Source: Glandiceps talaboti | Taxonomy: Eukaryota > Hemichordata > Enteropneusta > Spengelidae | Assembly: GCF_964340395.1 (NCBI RefSeq) | Contig: NC_135552.1 | Span: forward strand, 14,128,194-14,192,193 | Direction of reading: 5' to 3' | DNA: 64,000 nucleotides | Part shown: one piece after another, positions 1 through 31,500 of the stretch | How the letters are laid out: the number at the start of each line of letters is the position of its first letter | How positions within the stretch are numbered: position 1 is the stretch's first letter | Notes under the pieces: model-generated | Told to the model about the DNA's origin: nothing | Database searches by the model: none | Seen by the model: the letters and a program-made list of their open reading frames with translations, nothing else | Translations under genes and position numbers: made by a program

Positions 1-180
1 TGTCATTCCACTTATTTTATAGAGTGGCGGCTGTCATTCCACTGGTTTTACAGTGCAGAGGGTGTCATTCAACTAACTGGATGTAGAAAAGGGTGTCATT
101 CCACTGTTTACCACCTAGAAATGCTGTCATTCGTTTTCCGTCATTCAGGTTGTCATTCGTTTTAGGGTCACCCTACATTA
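1..180. repeat. Short tandem repeat, about 31-bp period
   Basis: A core TGTCATTC(C/A)ACT recurs at about 1, 32, 63, 94, 125 and 151 with variable spacers, so the period is roughly 31 bp. It runs off the left edge of the window. It is probably the end of a satellite or of a transposon with sub-terminal repeats. Confidence 0.7.
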
Positions 181-366
181 ACTTTAAGTTAGGTTTTCGA
201 AGCTGTGAAATATTACCTTAAAGCTATGAATAACCCCAACATTGCCATAATAGAATAAACAAAACTCCAGATATGCTAGGGGAGAACTAGACTCTCTCAC
301 CGTGGCAGTCTCGGAGCTTCGCATAAATGGCTAAAACTTGGGTTGTTTTGTATGTACTGGTATCTA

Positions 367-963
367 CGAGTATAAGTTGGCGTCAGATTCAGATTCAGAT
401 TCACGTAGCGACATATTGAGTGTCATATTGAGCCTCAAATAGCGTCAGATAGCCTCAGATCCGAAGACACCCGATCACGACGGACTCAATCAAACCTGAA
501 ATAATGCCGTTGAGACTACAGGGAAAGACTCTGCTTCACAATCTTTTGATGGAAGTTGGAATGTCTCTGCTTGCACAATTTTTATTTGGGAAAAATACGT
601 GAAATAGAGTTGAAATACTTACCACAGAGACATTGATAGCCCCAAGTTCAGCCACTGTATGTTCGTTGGTTGATACATTTTGCCAATAATGTACATGGCA
701 TCAGTAAAGATGTCAGTAAAAATTTGAGTTTACGTGCTTACGTACGTAATATGTTGCCATTTACTTGGCACAAAAGTGTGCAAGCAAAGACATTCCACCT
801 TCCATCAAGAGGTTGTGAAGTGGAATCTTTCCCTTTAGTCTCAATGGTATTATTTCAGGTTTGATTGAGTCCGTCGGGTGTCTTCGGATCTGAGGCTATC
901 TGACGCTCAATATGACGCTACCTGAATCTGAATCTGACGTCAACTTTATACTCGTCTGGTCTG
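367..963. mobile_element. Foldback element with about 200-bp inverted arms
   Basis: The arms at about 367-578 and 778-954 are imperfect reverse complements; the left arm has the (AGATTC)n and CAGATCCGAAGACACCCG stretches and the right arm their complements. The 10-bp word CTGGTATCTA lies at 357-366 and again at 964-973, a likely target-site duplication. The short open frame at 670-864 lies in the loop and right arm and has no protein features. Called as a non-autonomous foldback/MITE-like insertion. Confidence 0.75.
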
Positions 964-1194
964 CTGGTATCTACTACATACTTGTATCCCAGTATCACTG
1001 TACTGTGCGCCCTCATCGATCACATAGGGCTAACCTTTTGTTCATGTGTTAGGCGAAGCCCCTCCCTTGACTTGACTTTTCTTGGCCCCGCCGATTTTTA
1101 GTCTGTAAGGTACGCCGTGATGGGGCGCCCTCACACATCGTCAACCCCTGTCTCGACAAGAGGCCACCGAGGGTGGCGTGGAGCGAAATGGCTA

Positions 1195-1660
1195 ATTTTC
1201 TGCTCATTCCCTTATATGTTGGATATAAAACAGCTTAGTAGTTGTCGCCACTCCAAGCAAAGCTCTGTAATTTAGTATATAATTCGGAACTGACTCAATG
1301 TGTAGGTTCACATGTATTGTTCAAAATACTTATAAATAATTTTGAAACAAAGTGTGCATCATAGTCCAGAAGCCATTCTACTGACATGTGTGGTCATAGG
1401 AGGACGTACGGCCATCAAAAAATAAAATATCCTAAAGATGGGTAGGTCGGGCTCATTGAAAAGATTAAATTTTCATATTCATGTTGAGAATCAATGAACC
1501 TTGCTTTGCCCAAATACTTTAGACATCCTCTAGGGTCATCCCGAACAAAAATCAAACAAATATCGGCCCAATATAATTTTAGGTTTCTGACTCAAAATAA
1601 CATTATTGTACCTTATTCAAACCAAACATGTCAGTAACGTCCGAGTCTGGATTTTAGACC
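1195..1660. repeat. Dispersed repeat, copy 1
   Basis: This stretch (GTTGGATATAAAACAGCTTAG ... AAGTGTGCAT ... GGTCGGGCTCATTGAA) is recognisably similar to 39,410-39,790 in the same order. It is probably a degraded TE shared by the two loci. No coding signal was seen. Confidence 0.5.
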
Positions 1661-1796
1661 TAATTTGCATTTCACCAGAATATATAACACACACCTACAT
1701 AAATTTTCAGACCAATACGCTCGGTACTTTTTAAGTCTTATTAACAATTCACATTTCACCATATATACGCTTAGTACTGAACTCCAGTTGTTAAAA

Positions 1797-2620
1797 AGGG
1801 TAACAGGACAAACGCCCACCGGACAAATGCTTCCCGGACAAGTGCGCCCGGACAAGTGCCCCTGAACAAATGCCTACGGTAGGACTATGGCTCACGATTC
1901 AACCAAGAAAGGCATGTTTTTAGGGTTACTTAGCATTTCTACTATAGTGCGATTGAAAGACGTAATTTTAGGCGATGTACTTAAAATTAAAAATATGGTT
2001 TTACAACTTAATATTTATGCAATCAGAGTCCAGAGTTCTATACAAATTGTTGTCAAGTGCTTGACTTTTTGAGGGGAATAGCCCACAACCTCCAGTTTTG
2101 AATATTATAGTAATGTTTAGTATTTATGCAATCAGATTCTGGAGTTCTACACTTAAGCAATTCCTATTAACTGCCTTATTTGAAAATCAAATCCCGTGTT
2201 TATCACACTTAAGTTTGTTGTTTGTATTTTTCTTTATTGTCGTCACAATTTCAGTCTAATGTCCGAAAAAATGTGTATGTGTATATAACAATGACTGTGT
2301 TTGAGTTAAGTCATTTTTAACATAAGTGCACCACCCGAAATCACTCTATAAGCACGCTTTTGGTAATAATACAATAAAAGTGATAAAATCAAAGCATTCC
2401 CTATTTGGTCAAATTCAACATTTTTTGAACATCTTCTGTCTATTCATCCGTTATACAATAAAAGTGATAAAACCATATTTTAAGTGTACTCCCAAAATCT
2501 GGATTTGTAATCTTTATTCGTACTAGGTAATAACAGTCCTACCGGGGGCGTTTGTCCGGGGGAATTTGTTCTACAGGGGCATTTGTCCGGGGGCGTTTGT
2601 CCGGGGGGGGGGTGTCCTAG
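1797..2620. mobile_element. TIR element with CGGACAA(A/G)TGCCCC subrepeats
   Basis: The left end (about 1797-1889) starts AGGGTAACAGGACAA and continues with four or five copies of a CCGGACAAGTGCCC-type unit. The right end (about 2530-2620) carries the complementary GGGGCGTTTGTCCGGGGG units. The roughly 640 bp between them is AT-rich and non-coding. A third, one-sided copy of the end lies at 16,632-16,770 and finishes with the complementary GTCCTGTTACCCT. Called as a non-autonomous DNA element whose TIRs are built from subrepeats. Confidence 0.65.
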
Positions 2621-3348
2621 AACCGTTAAAAATATTGCAAAAAGAAGTCATTCAAATAGTGTTCTACATCGGAATCTGCAGCTGGTAGTTAACATTCTTT
2701 TGGTAGGTACGACTAACTACATTGCACTACTATACTGGGGAGGACTGAAATCAAACGAATCACATTTTGTGAAAAATTGCATTTATGACCTTGTTATCAT
2801 TTATGGCAAAGGTCCATATATTATGTAAATTTACAGTAAGTAGACGATCTCAACAGAAATGTCATACACAAGTCGATGACGAATTACCAAGTGTAGCATG
2901 GTAAAAAAAAAAAAAGGCTGAAAAACGAGAAAAACGTTAGGTGTTATGCTGGCGATTGGAAGTGATGAACACGGAAATGTCTTCCATGGGTGACTGCATC
3001 GTTTAGGAATGCTTGTTTTACGGGTCAGGGGTCAAACATTCGAAGGGGGTCAGGTCATTAATATTATTATTAGCTACTGACACTGCAGTACTGAGTACAG
3101 TTGTTACCATCGTCTGGCAGTATATATCGTGTTGTTTTACCTTGATCAGAGTGCACCTGTACCAGGTATTATATATTTACCCTTTGAAGAATATCGGTTC
3201 TTTAGATTTGGTCGAGATATTGACACTGACGGCTTGTGCTCAATCAAAGCACACCTTTTCCATACCTTTTGCCGCCTAAAGCGTACTATGCTGTGGGATG
3301 TAGTGCAATTGACACACGATTAAGTGTTTTATATTCCCCACTCTCAAA

Positions 3349-22552
<19,204 letters not shown>

Positions 22553-22709
22553 TAGAGGAAGCAAGAATTAGGAGACAGAAGATCGTCTCATAGTAACTAA
22601 GCACACTTCTAACAAACAGGAACATTCACAGATGCATTTTTGACCAGTCATTCATTAATGATAAATCTACACATAATGAGACAAATGATGACTTAAATAT
22701 ATTTACATA

Positions 22710-23030
22710 GACATACATACATACATACATACATACATACATACATCCATACATCCATACATCCATACATGCATACATGCATACGCACGCACGCGCGCGC
22801 ACATACATACATACATACATACATACATACATACATACATACATACATACATACATACATACAAATGTACATACATACATACATACATACACACCGGTAC
22901 ATACATACATACATACATACATACATACATACATACATACATACATACATAGACATACATACATACATACATACATACATACATACATACATACATACAT
23001 ACATACAGGCAGACAGGCAGGCAGGCAGGC

Positions 23031-23067
<37 letters not shown>

Positions 23068-23068
23068 T
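22710..23068. repeat. (TACA)n and (CAGA)n microsatellite
   Basis: About 290 bp of TACA with small interruptions followed by GGCA/CAGA units from about 23,005. All frames across it are repeat artefacts. Confidence 0.97.
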
Positions 23069-23682
23069 CAATTTAATTTTACCACATTTAAATTGCTACG
23101 TTTACTAAATATGTACCCAGCTAAGTGATAGATGCGCCTCCTATATGTCCAGGTTATAGGAGTGTCTGGTTAATGCAGTAAAGGTGTATAATTAAACCCA
23201 AGATATGAATTCAAAAATTCATTTATACGTAATAAATAGAGTTGGACTGAAGCCCAGCAAAGTTTGTGTGTTTGCTTATCCTCTGAATATGAAGCCTTTC
23301 TACTGACCTTGTGTACCCACCTATTGCCAAATAGTTGTAGAGTTCATAGTGAATAATCGATTAAGTTCAGATTTGTTACACATGGAACTAAATACCTACA
23401 ATAGCATGAACATTACAATGTTAGAGAAGAAGCTTCCCACACAAATATTTACCTTTTACTTCAAAATTCAAAAACAACTATCTGTCATTAGATAATGCCA
23501 GTTGTGTATCAATTAAAAGCATTCTTCATTGTCACAGGTGTAAAAAGATGTTAAATGCACTGAACGACAAAATAATATAATCCTCCCATGGAGCTTCCAA
23601 ACGACAATTGATATGGAACTACTATGGCCTACTATATGTTATATACTGTACCCAAATCTTCAAAACTAAAAATGAGTTCTCA

Positions 23683-23935
23683 AGTTGGCGGTGGTCGAGT
23701 GGTACAACCACTTGTCTCTTATCACTGAGTTCGGGGTTGAACCCATGGTCTGATTAAAATTTACCACGCTGTAAGTAAGCAGAATGTCGTTTAGATTGAC
23801 TGTACCGAACAGCGCGGGTTTTCCCCGAGTTCTAACGTTTCCTCCTGCATTAACACTGAACTCATGAGGGATGGTCCCACTACACGTCTTCGAGACAAGA
23901 GTTAATATACAAACAACTATCCAGTATAAATAATG
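23683..23935 (+). mobile_element. tRNA-derived SINE
   Basis: GTGGTCGAGTGGTACAACC resembles a tRNA A box and, about 35 bp on, GTTCGGGGTTGAACCC a B box, but no complete cloverleaf forms. Downstream is a GC-richer body with GGGTTTTCCCCGAGTTC and CGTTTCCTCCTGCATTAA, a type of central segment common in invertebrate SINEs. The exact 3' end and TSD were not resolved. A functional tRNA is unlikely. Confidence 0.65.
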
Positions 23936-23939
23936 ATTG

Positions 23940-25160
23940 CTTAAGTATTTGCAATCTAAGAGATTTGATGTTGTGTTTTTTAAATATGCAATATGTATGG
24001 CATAAAAATAATCAGGTTGTAAAAATATTCTTTTTGTGAATAAAGTTCATAGTTGGAGAAAACCTGTGATTTGATCGTGGATGTTGTTGGTGTTGTTTTG
24101 AATCTAGAATACAGTCCTTGAGCTCTTTCCTTTCTAGTTTTCCTTAATTATTTAATAAGTATTCCTACTTCACTACTAGTAAGGATGCGTTGATAAATCA
24201 ACAATCGTTTGAGACAAGAATTCAAATTTCCACAATTAATAAAAGTCTCAAGTCCTTAATTCACTGCTTTAGGTGGTAGCGGTTCTGGTCACGTGTCACA
24301 GGAAAGAAATGACTTTAAAAAGGAAATCATAACACATGGCATACTTGGCTGGCAATATTAAACTCAGACCTACATATCCTCTCACACAGTAGAAGAGACT
24401 GACCAAGAAGATGTATTATGCAGAAAGAATTTTATTGTTTGCAACATTGAAGAAGAAAACATCATATAATTATGAGGTCTCCAACAACTCTCCATTAACC
24501 TTTAACCCAGAAAGCATCCATTTATTAGTAATGTGTATCCCCTTATTCCCAGGATCTAGTTATGTATACACTTAAAACATTGACGTTTGCCAATGTCCTT
24601 AAACTCATCTGCCTAGCATGTAAAAGTTTCTTTATTTGAAGGGTTATCCCCAATTACTATTGTCATGTTGTTATTATTCCTTCCCGTAATGTCACAAATG
24701 CATATATATTGAAATTGTTACATCATGTTTCTTTTATGTCCCACTGGTTGGTATGTATAGGCAATTAGAGAAATGGAACGAAGAACAGATAGACTGGACT
24801 TGTAAAGTCTTCAATGTGACGTAATGAAATCAACCTTTGTCAGAAATATACACATTTTCAGTTTGATAATAACAAAGTAAAATTTTGAGGAACTTGATAT
24901 AGTGTAAATATGATATCAAGTTATTAAAAACTAGTTTTCCTATAGATCAATTTCGCATATCAATTATATTCTGTAATTAGACTCATGTTGGATTTCTATC
25001 CCTGGCTATTAAATGGTAAAAGTGTGTCCGTTATTGTTACATAATATTTAAGGAATGTGACAATGTTTACCTATATCTAACAGAAGGACAATAACGAAAG
25101 TACACTAAATGTTAATGTTCTACATTCCATGGTCCTATATTGTGCCGTATTCATAGCCCT
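23940..25160. other. Intergenic region between convergent genes
   Basis: AT-rich sequence between the 3' end of the receptor gene (+) and the 3' end of FA-1 (-). No domain-bearing frame, RNA gene or clear repeat was seen. AATAAA-type words occur on both strands (for example near 24,041 on + and TTTATT near 24,431 and 24,629 for the - strand), but polyadenylation sites cannot be chosen from them. Confidence 0.5.
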
Positions 25161-25162
25161 GT

Positions 25163-25582
25163 CTAGTCCTGGCAAAATATGAATTCTCCATTACTTCCCC
25201 AGCCAGTGGAATATCCAATGTTGTTGACAGGCAAAGGGTTGGGATCAGTCCATTCCATGAATGCTGCATGGCCTTCTTTCCCAACTTTGATAACACCAAA
25301 GTTGTAGGTTATCCAAAATCCTCTGAATTCATTTGGTGACAGGATACCAGGAGTACTAGCTACTGCTTTTTGATGTCCCAGTTTACTACGTCGTATGGCT
25401 GACCCCGTATTTTTCCACCCACCAAAAAAGATCTCATACAAAGCAGGCTTATCCTGTGGTCCAGCAGAGAGTGCAATATGGACATCATTGTTTGCTTTGG
25501 CTTTGAAGTCAACACGTGTAATAGGTGATGATGATGCAAGATACCGGTACCGATATGTTGTATCGGTAGAATATTGCTTCTG
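25163..25582 (-). CDS. FA-1 terminal domain (A), 3' part of the split exon
   Basis: Encodes a nearly whole Methyltransf_FA-like domain (YEIFFGGWKN, RGFWITYNFG, FMEWTDPNP, GYSTGWGSNGE) ending FIFCQD and a TAG stop at 25163-25165. It is the only domain with an in-exon stop, marking it as the C-terminus. Its 5' end is cut by the LINE at 25583; the remaining exon start is at 30333-30356. It differs from the other four domains at several conserved sites (FFGGWKNTGSAIRR), as expected for relaxed constraint or a specialised end domain. Confidence 0.8.
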   Translation of the reverse strand, partial: QKQYSTDTTYRYRYLASSSPITRVDFKAKANNDVHIALSAGPQDKPALYEIFFGGWKNTGSAIRRSKLGHQKAVASTPGILSPNEFRGFWITYNFGVIKVGKEGHAAFMEWTDPNPLPVNNIGYSTGWGSNGEFIFCQD

Positions 25583-28500
25583 TCATGTCTTGTACTGTAT
25601 GGAATGGACTGCACGACTTCATGGCTTGAAGAATCGGGTAGACTATCTTATAGTGACCTTGACTCGGAATGTATGCGAGATTTTACAGTTTTTCATGAAA
25701 AAGTGTCTGTCTCCGGAGCAAAGTGCAGAAATGGTGAATTCCAACAGGTGTCGAGTAGTTGTGTACCTTCCCACCCAACTATGTCAAGTACGCTGACAGA
25801 CTATAACTCGTGCTTTGTCAATCCTTTGGTTTGTCGGTTATTGCAACTATCTGGGGACATTGAGTTGAATCCCGGGCCTGAAAAGGACATAATAAAGGCA
25901 ATGCAAAACATGAAAACTGAATTGCTCTCAGAAATGAAAAATTCAGGAAAAGAGTTACGAAAAGAACTCCTGGAACAATTGACCAAGTCACAGGTAAAGT
26001 TAGCTGAAACTTGTAGTCAATTAACCCAACAGTACACGTCATTGAAAGACTCTGTCGATCAACTGAAACATGATTTTGATGAACTGAGTGCAAGCCGTAG
26101 TATCGTTGATTTAGATGTCTCTGCTGTTAACCACAAATTAGACGACATCATTGATCGCCTTGACAACCTAGAAGAAGATGCTGACAAGCTTGAATCCTTT
26201 TCCAGGAGGGACAATGTTTTGATTTATGGCATTGAGGAATCAAGTGGTGAATCCTTTGAAAAATGTCGTGAAAAAATAATCGAAATCTTCAATACGAACA
26301 TACATACAAAGCATTGGGTAAATAGAGACTTGGTTCGTGCACATCGTGTAGGAACTAGGAGGGGTGGAAAACCGCGCCCGATGATAGTAAAGTTTCATCA
26401 CTGGGATGATAAACTAATTGCCTTGTCGGCACGTAATAACCTCAAAGATGCAAACATTGGCATTGGCAATGATCTGACCAAGCGCCAAAGAAAATCTATC
26501 GCTTACCACCGGCAACAGGGCAAATTAGCGTACTTTAAGAATGGTAGGCTTGTCGTGTCGGATGAATCACCTGGTTCTACTCATTCAGTCGGAAACGTCT
26601 CACCGCATCAAAGCTCGCCACATGTTTCCAAGGGTAACGGTCGTCAAATGTATCCAGACACCAGACCCAGAACTCGACAACAAGTCCGAACAAACCAAGC
26701 GGCAAGTTTGCCAAACAGTGACTAGGAAATTGGCCGCGGCCCAAGTTCTATCTCTTTTGTGACATGGAATGTACAGGGATTAAAAAACAAACTGCACTTC
26801 TTTGATTTTGCTAATTTTATCCTTAAATTCGACGTCATATCTCTTCTAGAAACCTGGGCTGACCGTGACGATTGCTTTGTAAATAGTCTCCCCGGCTACA
26901 AAGTTTTTAGCTCGGTGAGACAGAGACAGTCAAATCGTGGCAGATACCCGGGAGGTGTGAGTGTTTTTGTCAAAGAAAAACTGTCTAAGAAAGTTAAACG
27001 TTTGGCTAGTGCCTTACATGACTGTATTTTTCTGTTATTTGATCGTAGTGTATTTAATTTTGATAAAAATGTTTTATTCTGTAGTGTTTACATTTCCCCA
27101 CAGTATTCCAAAGTTTATGATAGCCTTCCGTCACGTAATGGTATTGAGTTATTTGAAAATGCATTACTAGATATTCTTACACATTACCCTGATGTGCAAA
27201 TAATAATTACTGGCGACTTAAATGCCCGTACTGGCCAAGAACCTGATTTCATTGTAGACGATGACAGGGCATATGTTATCAATGACGTAACCCCTTATGA
27301 TGTAGATCATTTCAGTGTGCCACGTGTTTCCAAAGATAAGGAGGAAAATGTCTTTGGTCGCTCCCTTCTTCAACTGTGCTGTTCTTTTAATATGCACATT
27401 TTAAATGGTCGAGTATGTGGTGATGAAAACAGAGGTGAAATAACTTGTGTTTCTAACTCTGGTACTAGTGTGGTTGACTATACGATGGTTACGTCATCCG
27501 TGTATTCAAGTATATTGTCATTTTCCATTATATTACGTTCAGAGTCTGACCATTTTCCTATGTCTTTCAGTATTGCAACAGGCAATCAAGTCACAGAACA
27601 TGCAAATGTAACACGTGTGAATAATTTAATAATGAAATGCGTTTGGCACCCAGGTGATAGGCAGATCTTTGCAGACCATCTTAAGTCAGCTGCACAGAAT
27701 TTGAATACTATTATTGAGAGGCCAGGTATGGGTGCATTTACTGGTATCGATTTGATGACACGTGAACTTCTTTCTGTTGCAAAACATTCTGGTATGCTTC
27801 AATCTGTTAAGTCCGGGCCACAGAATTTTCGTCAACAACCACCTTGGTATGATAGGGATTGTTCACTACTAAAACGTGAGAAATACCGTCTTTTAAGATC
27901 TTTCCGGCAATCAAATGACATATCTATACTTCGTGAATACAAAAGTGCCAGGCAAAGGTTTAAAAACACAGTGTTCAGTAAGCGACAGGCGTATTTTAAC
28001 GATATGAAGAAGTGTCTAGTTTTAAATTCTACTGAACCAAAACAGTTCTGGAATACCTTGAGAAGATTATTGTCTTGCCGTGCACCAACTAATACGATTA
28101 GTCAAAATGACTGGTTTCATTATTTTCAAAATCTGTTTTTACAAAATGCTAGCGAATGTGAGGAATTTACTACTTCTGATGAATTGATAGAAATGTTAGA
28201 CTCTGCCGGAAATGATCTACATGATTTCGATATTGACTTTGATATTTTGAATGGTCCAATTAAGAACGACGAAATTATACTTGCAATAAGCAAACTTAAA
28301 GACGGAAAATCTGCGGGTTTGGACTGTCTTCTTGGTGAATTTTTTAAGTACAATGTAGACTTCCTTGTGCCGTATTTGTGTATCATTTTTAATGATTTGT
28401 TTGAATCAGGTAAATTTCCAAGTGATTGGGCAAAGGCGATATTGATTCCTATTCACAAGAAAGGCTCTATCAATTCTCCAGATAACTATCGTGGCATTTC

Positions 28501-31500
28501 ATTATTGAGTATTTTCAGCAAAATTTTTACTTCCATCTTGAACACTCGTTTGACATACTGGGCGGAACTCCTTGGCAAGGTAGATGAAGCACAAGCTGGA
28601 TTTAGGAGAGGCTATTCAACGTTTGACAATATTTTTATTTTGCAAAGCTTAGTTCAGAAATATCTCACGTTGAGACGTGGCAAATTTTACTGTGCTTTCG
28701 TCGATTTCTCAAAGGCGTTTGACTCAGTTGAACGCCAGCGTTTGTGGTATCTCCTGTTAAAAGGAGGTGTAAATGGTAAAATGTTCAAAATCCTTTATGC
28801 TATTTATCAAGATGTTAAGGCATGTGTAAGAACCTCCGAAGGGCTTACTGATTATTTTAGCTGTGTCATTGGAGTCCGTCAGGGCTGCATGATGAGCCCT
28901 TTCTTGTTTTCGTTTTTTATAAATGAATTGCCTAAAGAACTAGCCAAAGGAGGATCTAGAGGTGTACAACTGTACCCTGACTTGACTGAAATTTTCTGTA
29001 TTCTTTTTGCAGACGATGTAGCTCTTGTTTCGGATTCAATTATAGGACTTCAGCGTCAACTAAATTCATTAAGTAATTACTGCGACCATTGGAAACTAGT
29101 TGTCAATTTATCAAAGACCAAAGTTGTTACATTCAAAGCAGGTGGGCCTCTCTCCAGGATGGAGAGGTGGACCTACAAGGGTCAACCAGTTGATGTTGTC
29201 CCCTATTATAAGTACTTGGGTCTATTAATTTCTTGTCGCTTGCAATGGTCTATGGCTACGAAAACGTTGGCTCAACAAGCTAGAAAAGTACTGTTTAGTT
29301 TAGTAAGGGCAACCAAAAAGACAGGAATGTTGTCATACGATACGTTTTTTAAACTGTTTGACACGATGATTTTGCCTATTTTGTCCTACGGGTCAGAAGT
29401 TTGGGGGTACGAGCAGTTTGATTCACTTGAAAGAATTCATCATCTGGCATGTCGCTCTTTTCTAGGTGTTTTTAGTAATGCTCCAAATGTCGCTGTGTTA
29501 GGAGATTGTGGCAGATATCCCATTTATTTGTATACTGCTAAACGTTGTGTAAAATACTGGGCCAAGTTGTTAAACATGCCCAAGAATAGATACCCCCGCA
29601 AATGTTACGACATGCTATATAATATTGAAGTCTCTGGTGTCAGGTCAAGGCCAACCTGGGTGAAGCATATACAGAATTTGCTCTCATTAGCCAATCTAAG
29701 CGAAGTTTGGGATTCTCAGCAAGTCCCAAATATAAATAGTTTTCTTAAAACTTTTGTAGACAAGTTCAATTCAAAGAGTACTTATTTATCACCTGGCAAA
29801 GTGACGTGTGTTCTATTGACAAATTATCTACTTATTGTAATTTCAAGGTGTCACTTGAACCTGAAAAATATTTGTTCTGTTTAAATATTCCTATTCATTT
29901 ACAGTCGTTATCACGTTTTCGTTGTTCCTCACATTATCTTCGTGTAGAAACAGACAGAAAATTTAATATTGAAAGAAGTCAGCGTATATGTTTACTTTGT
30001 GATTCCGGCAATGTAGAAAATGAGTTTCATTTCCTCCTGGTTTGTTCCTTTTTCAATCATTACAGAGAAAAGTATATTCCTTATTTCTATTTTAACCCTC
30101 CCACTGAACGTAAATTTATAGATTTAATGACTTCACCCGATACTGTTATTATTCAAAAGTTAGCTGTATATGTATTCCATGCTATGAAGCTACGTAAGGA
30201 AGTGCATGCCGTTGTCTGAGTGTTATGTATATTCTTTCATTTTCTCCTGCCATGTTTGTGGGTAAATTATTTGTACATTGTATTTTGGGCCGATGGCCTT
30301 TAACTACACTAATAAAAGACCATATATATAACAATATTGCTTCTGGTTTATGCATGCTGTCAAGATGAATAGAAAACCGTTAATGTATGCATGATAGCCT
30401 AGTGAACATTATCATTTGATTATCTAATTTCTCAAAACGAATTTTGTCATTTTAAAAGACATTTGTCGAATCTAGCCTCTGTTTTAAAATTATTCTCAAA
30501 GTTCTTAAACCAACCAATCAACCAACCAACAAACAAACAAACAAACAAACAAACAAACAAACAAACAAACAAACAAACAAACAAACAAACAAGCAAACAA
30601 CAACAACAACAAACAAACAAACAAACAAACAAACATTCATTGGTATAAGTTAATTCTTGTTAACAGAAATAGTGTATTAAATAGGTCTTGTTATCAATTC
30701 AAGACAAAGACTAACTATGCACCTCTAGATTTCAAAAGACAAGTTACAATGAAATCTTCCTCAGTAGTTTTTCTTTAGACTATCAAATTACCTATTGATC
30801 ATGTTAATCGTCCATTCTTGAAATACATTCAATTATATTTTAAGGGCATGACGTAAATATGACGTAATTTACCTTCAGTAGATTCATCAAGGCAGAACTC
30901 AAATTGTCCAGTACTTCCCATGTGGGTGGAATATCCAATGTTGTTGACAGGCAAAGGGTTGGGATCAGTCCATTCCATGAATGGTGCATGGCCTTCTTTA
31001 CCAACCCTGATAACACCATTGTTGTAGGTTATCCAAAATCCTCTGAATTCATTTGGGGACACGATCCCAGGAGTACTAACTACTGCGTAGTGATGGCCTA
31101 GTTTCTTACGTCGTATGACTGATTGCGTATTTGCCCATCCACCAATGACGATCTCATACAAAGCAGGCTTATCCTGTGGTCCAGCAGAGAGTGCAATATG
31201 GACATCATTCCTTGCCTTGGCTTTAAAGTCAACACTTGTAATAGGTGATGATGAAGCGAGGTAACGGTATAGATATGTTGTATCGGTCGAAAATACCAAT
31301 GGCTTACACTCTACAAGCAATATAAAATATAGTAAAATGATTTAGGACCTTTGTTAATTACTAGGTTAAAAGAGAATCCTGGAGCGAACACATAGTTTCA
31401 ATTCATGTGAAGGGTTTCAAAATAATAGTGCTTTATCCTCATGGCAATTGTTAACAGTACCAGATTTAAACTGAATGCCTTCCGTAAGGACAAAGTTTTG

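Larger units (their letters stand above)
25583..30332 (+). mobile_element. Nearly full-length APE-type non-LTR retrotransposon (CR1/L2/Crack-like)
   Basis: 4.75 kb bounded by a perfect 13-bp TSD. It has two ORFs, an APE endonuclease and reverse transcriptase in ORF2, a C-terminal C-x2-C-x9-H-x4-C finger, and a 3' UTR with a GGCCGATGGCC hairpin ending in AATAAAAGACC(AT)n. It lies antisense to FA-1 inside that gene's last coding exon. Identical TSDs and almost intact ORFs point to a recent insertion. Clade assignment (CR1/L2/Crack group) is by general motif resemblance only. Confidence 0.92.

Noticed and set aside
1080-1190. GC-rich stretch near 1.1 kb as an RNA gene
   Set aside because: No convincing cloverleaf, snRNA or rRNA feature could be drawn; left unassigned.
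3013-3323. Open frames just upstream of the receptor start
   Set aside because: No domain, no signal peptide and no splice link to the receptor; probably chance frames in the 5' flank.
23683-23756. A functional tRNA gene
   Set aside because: A and B box-like words are present but no acceptor stem or full cloverleaf forms and a long SINE-like body follows.
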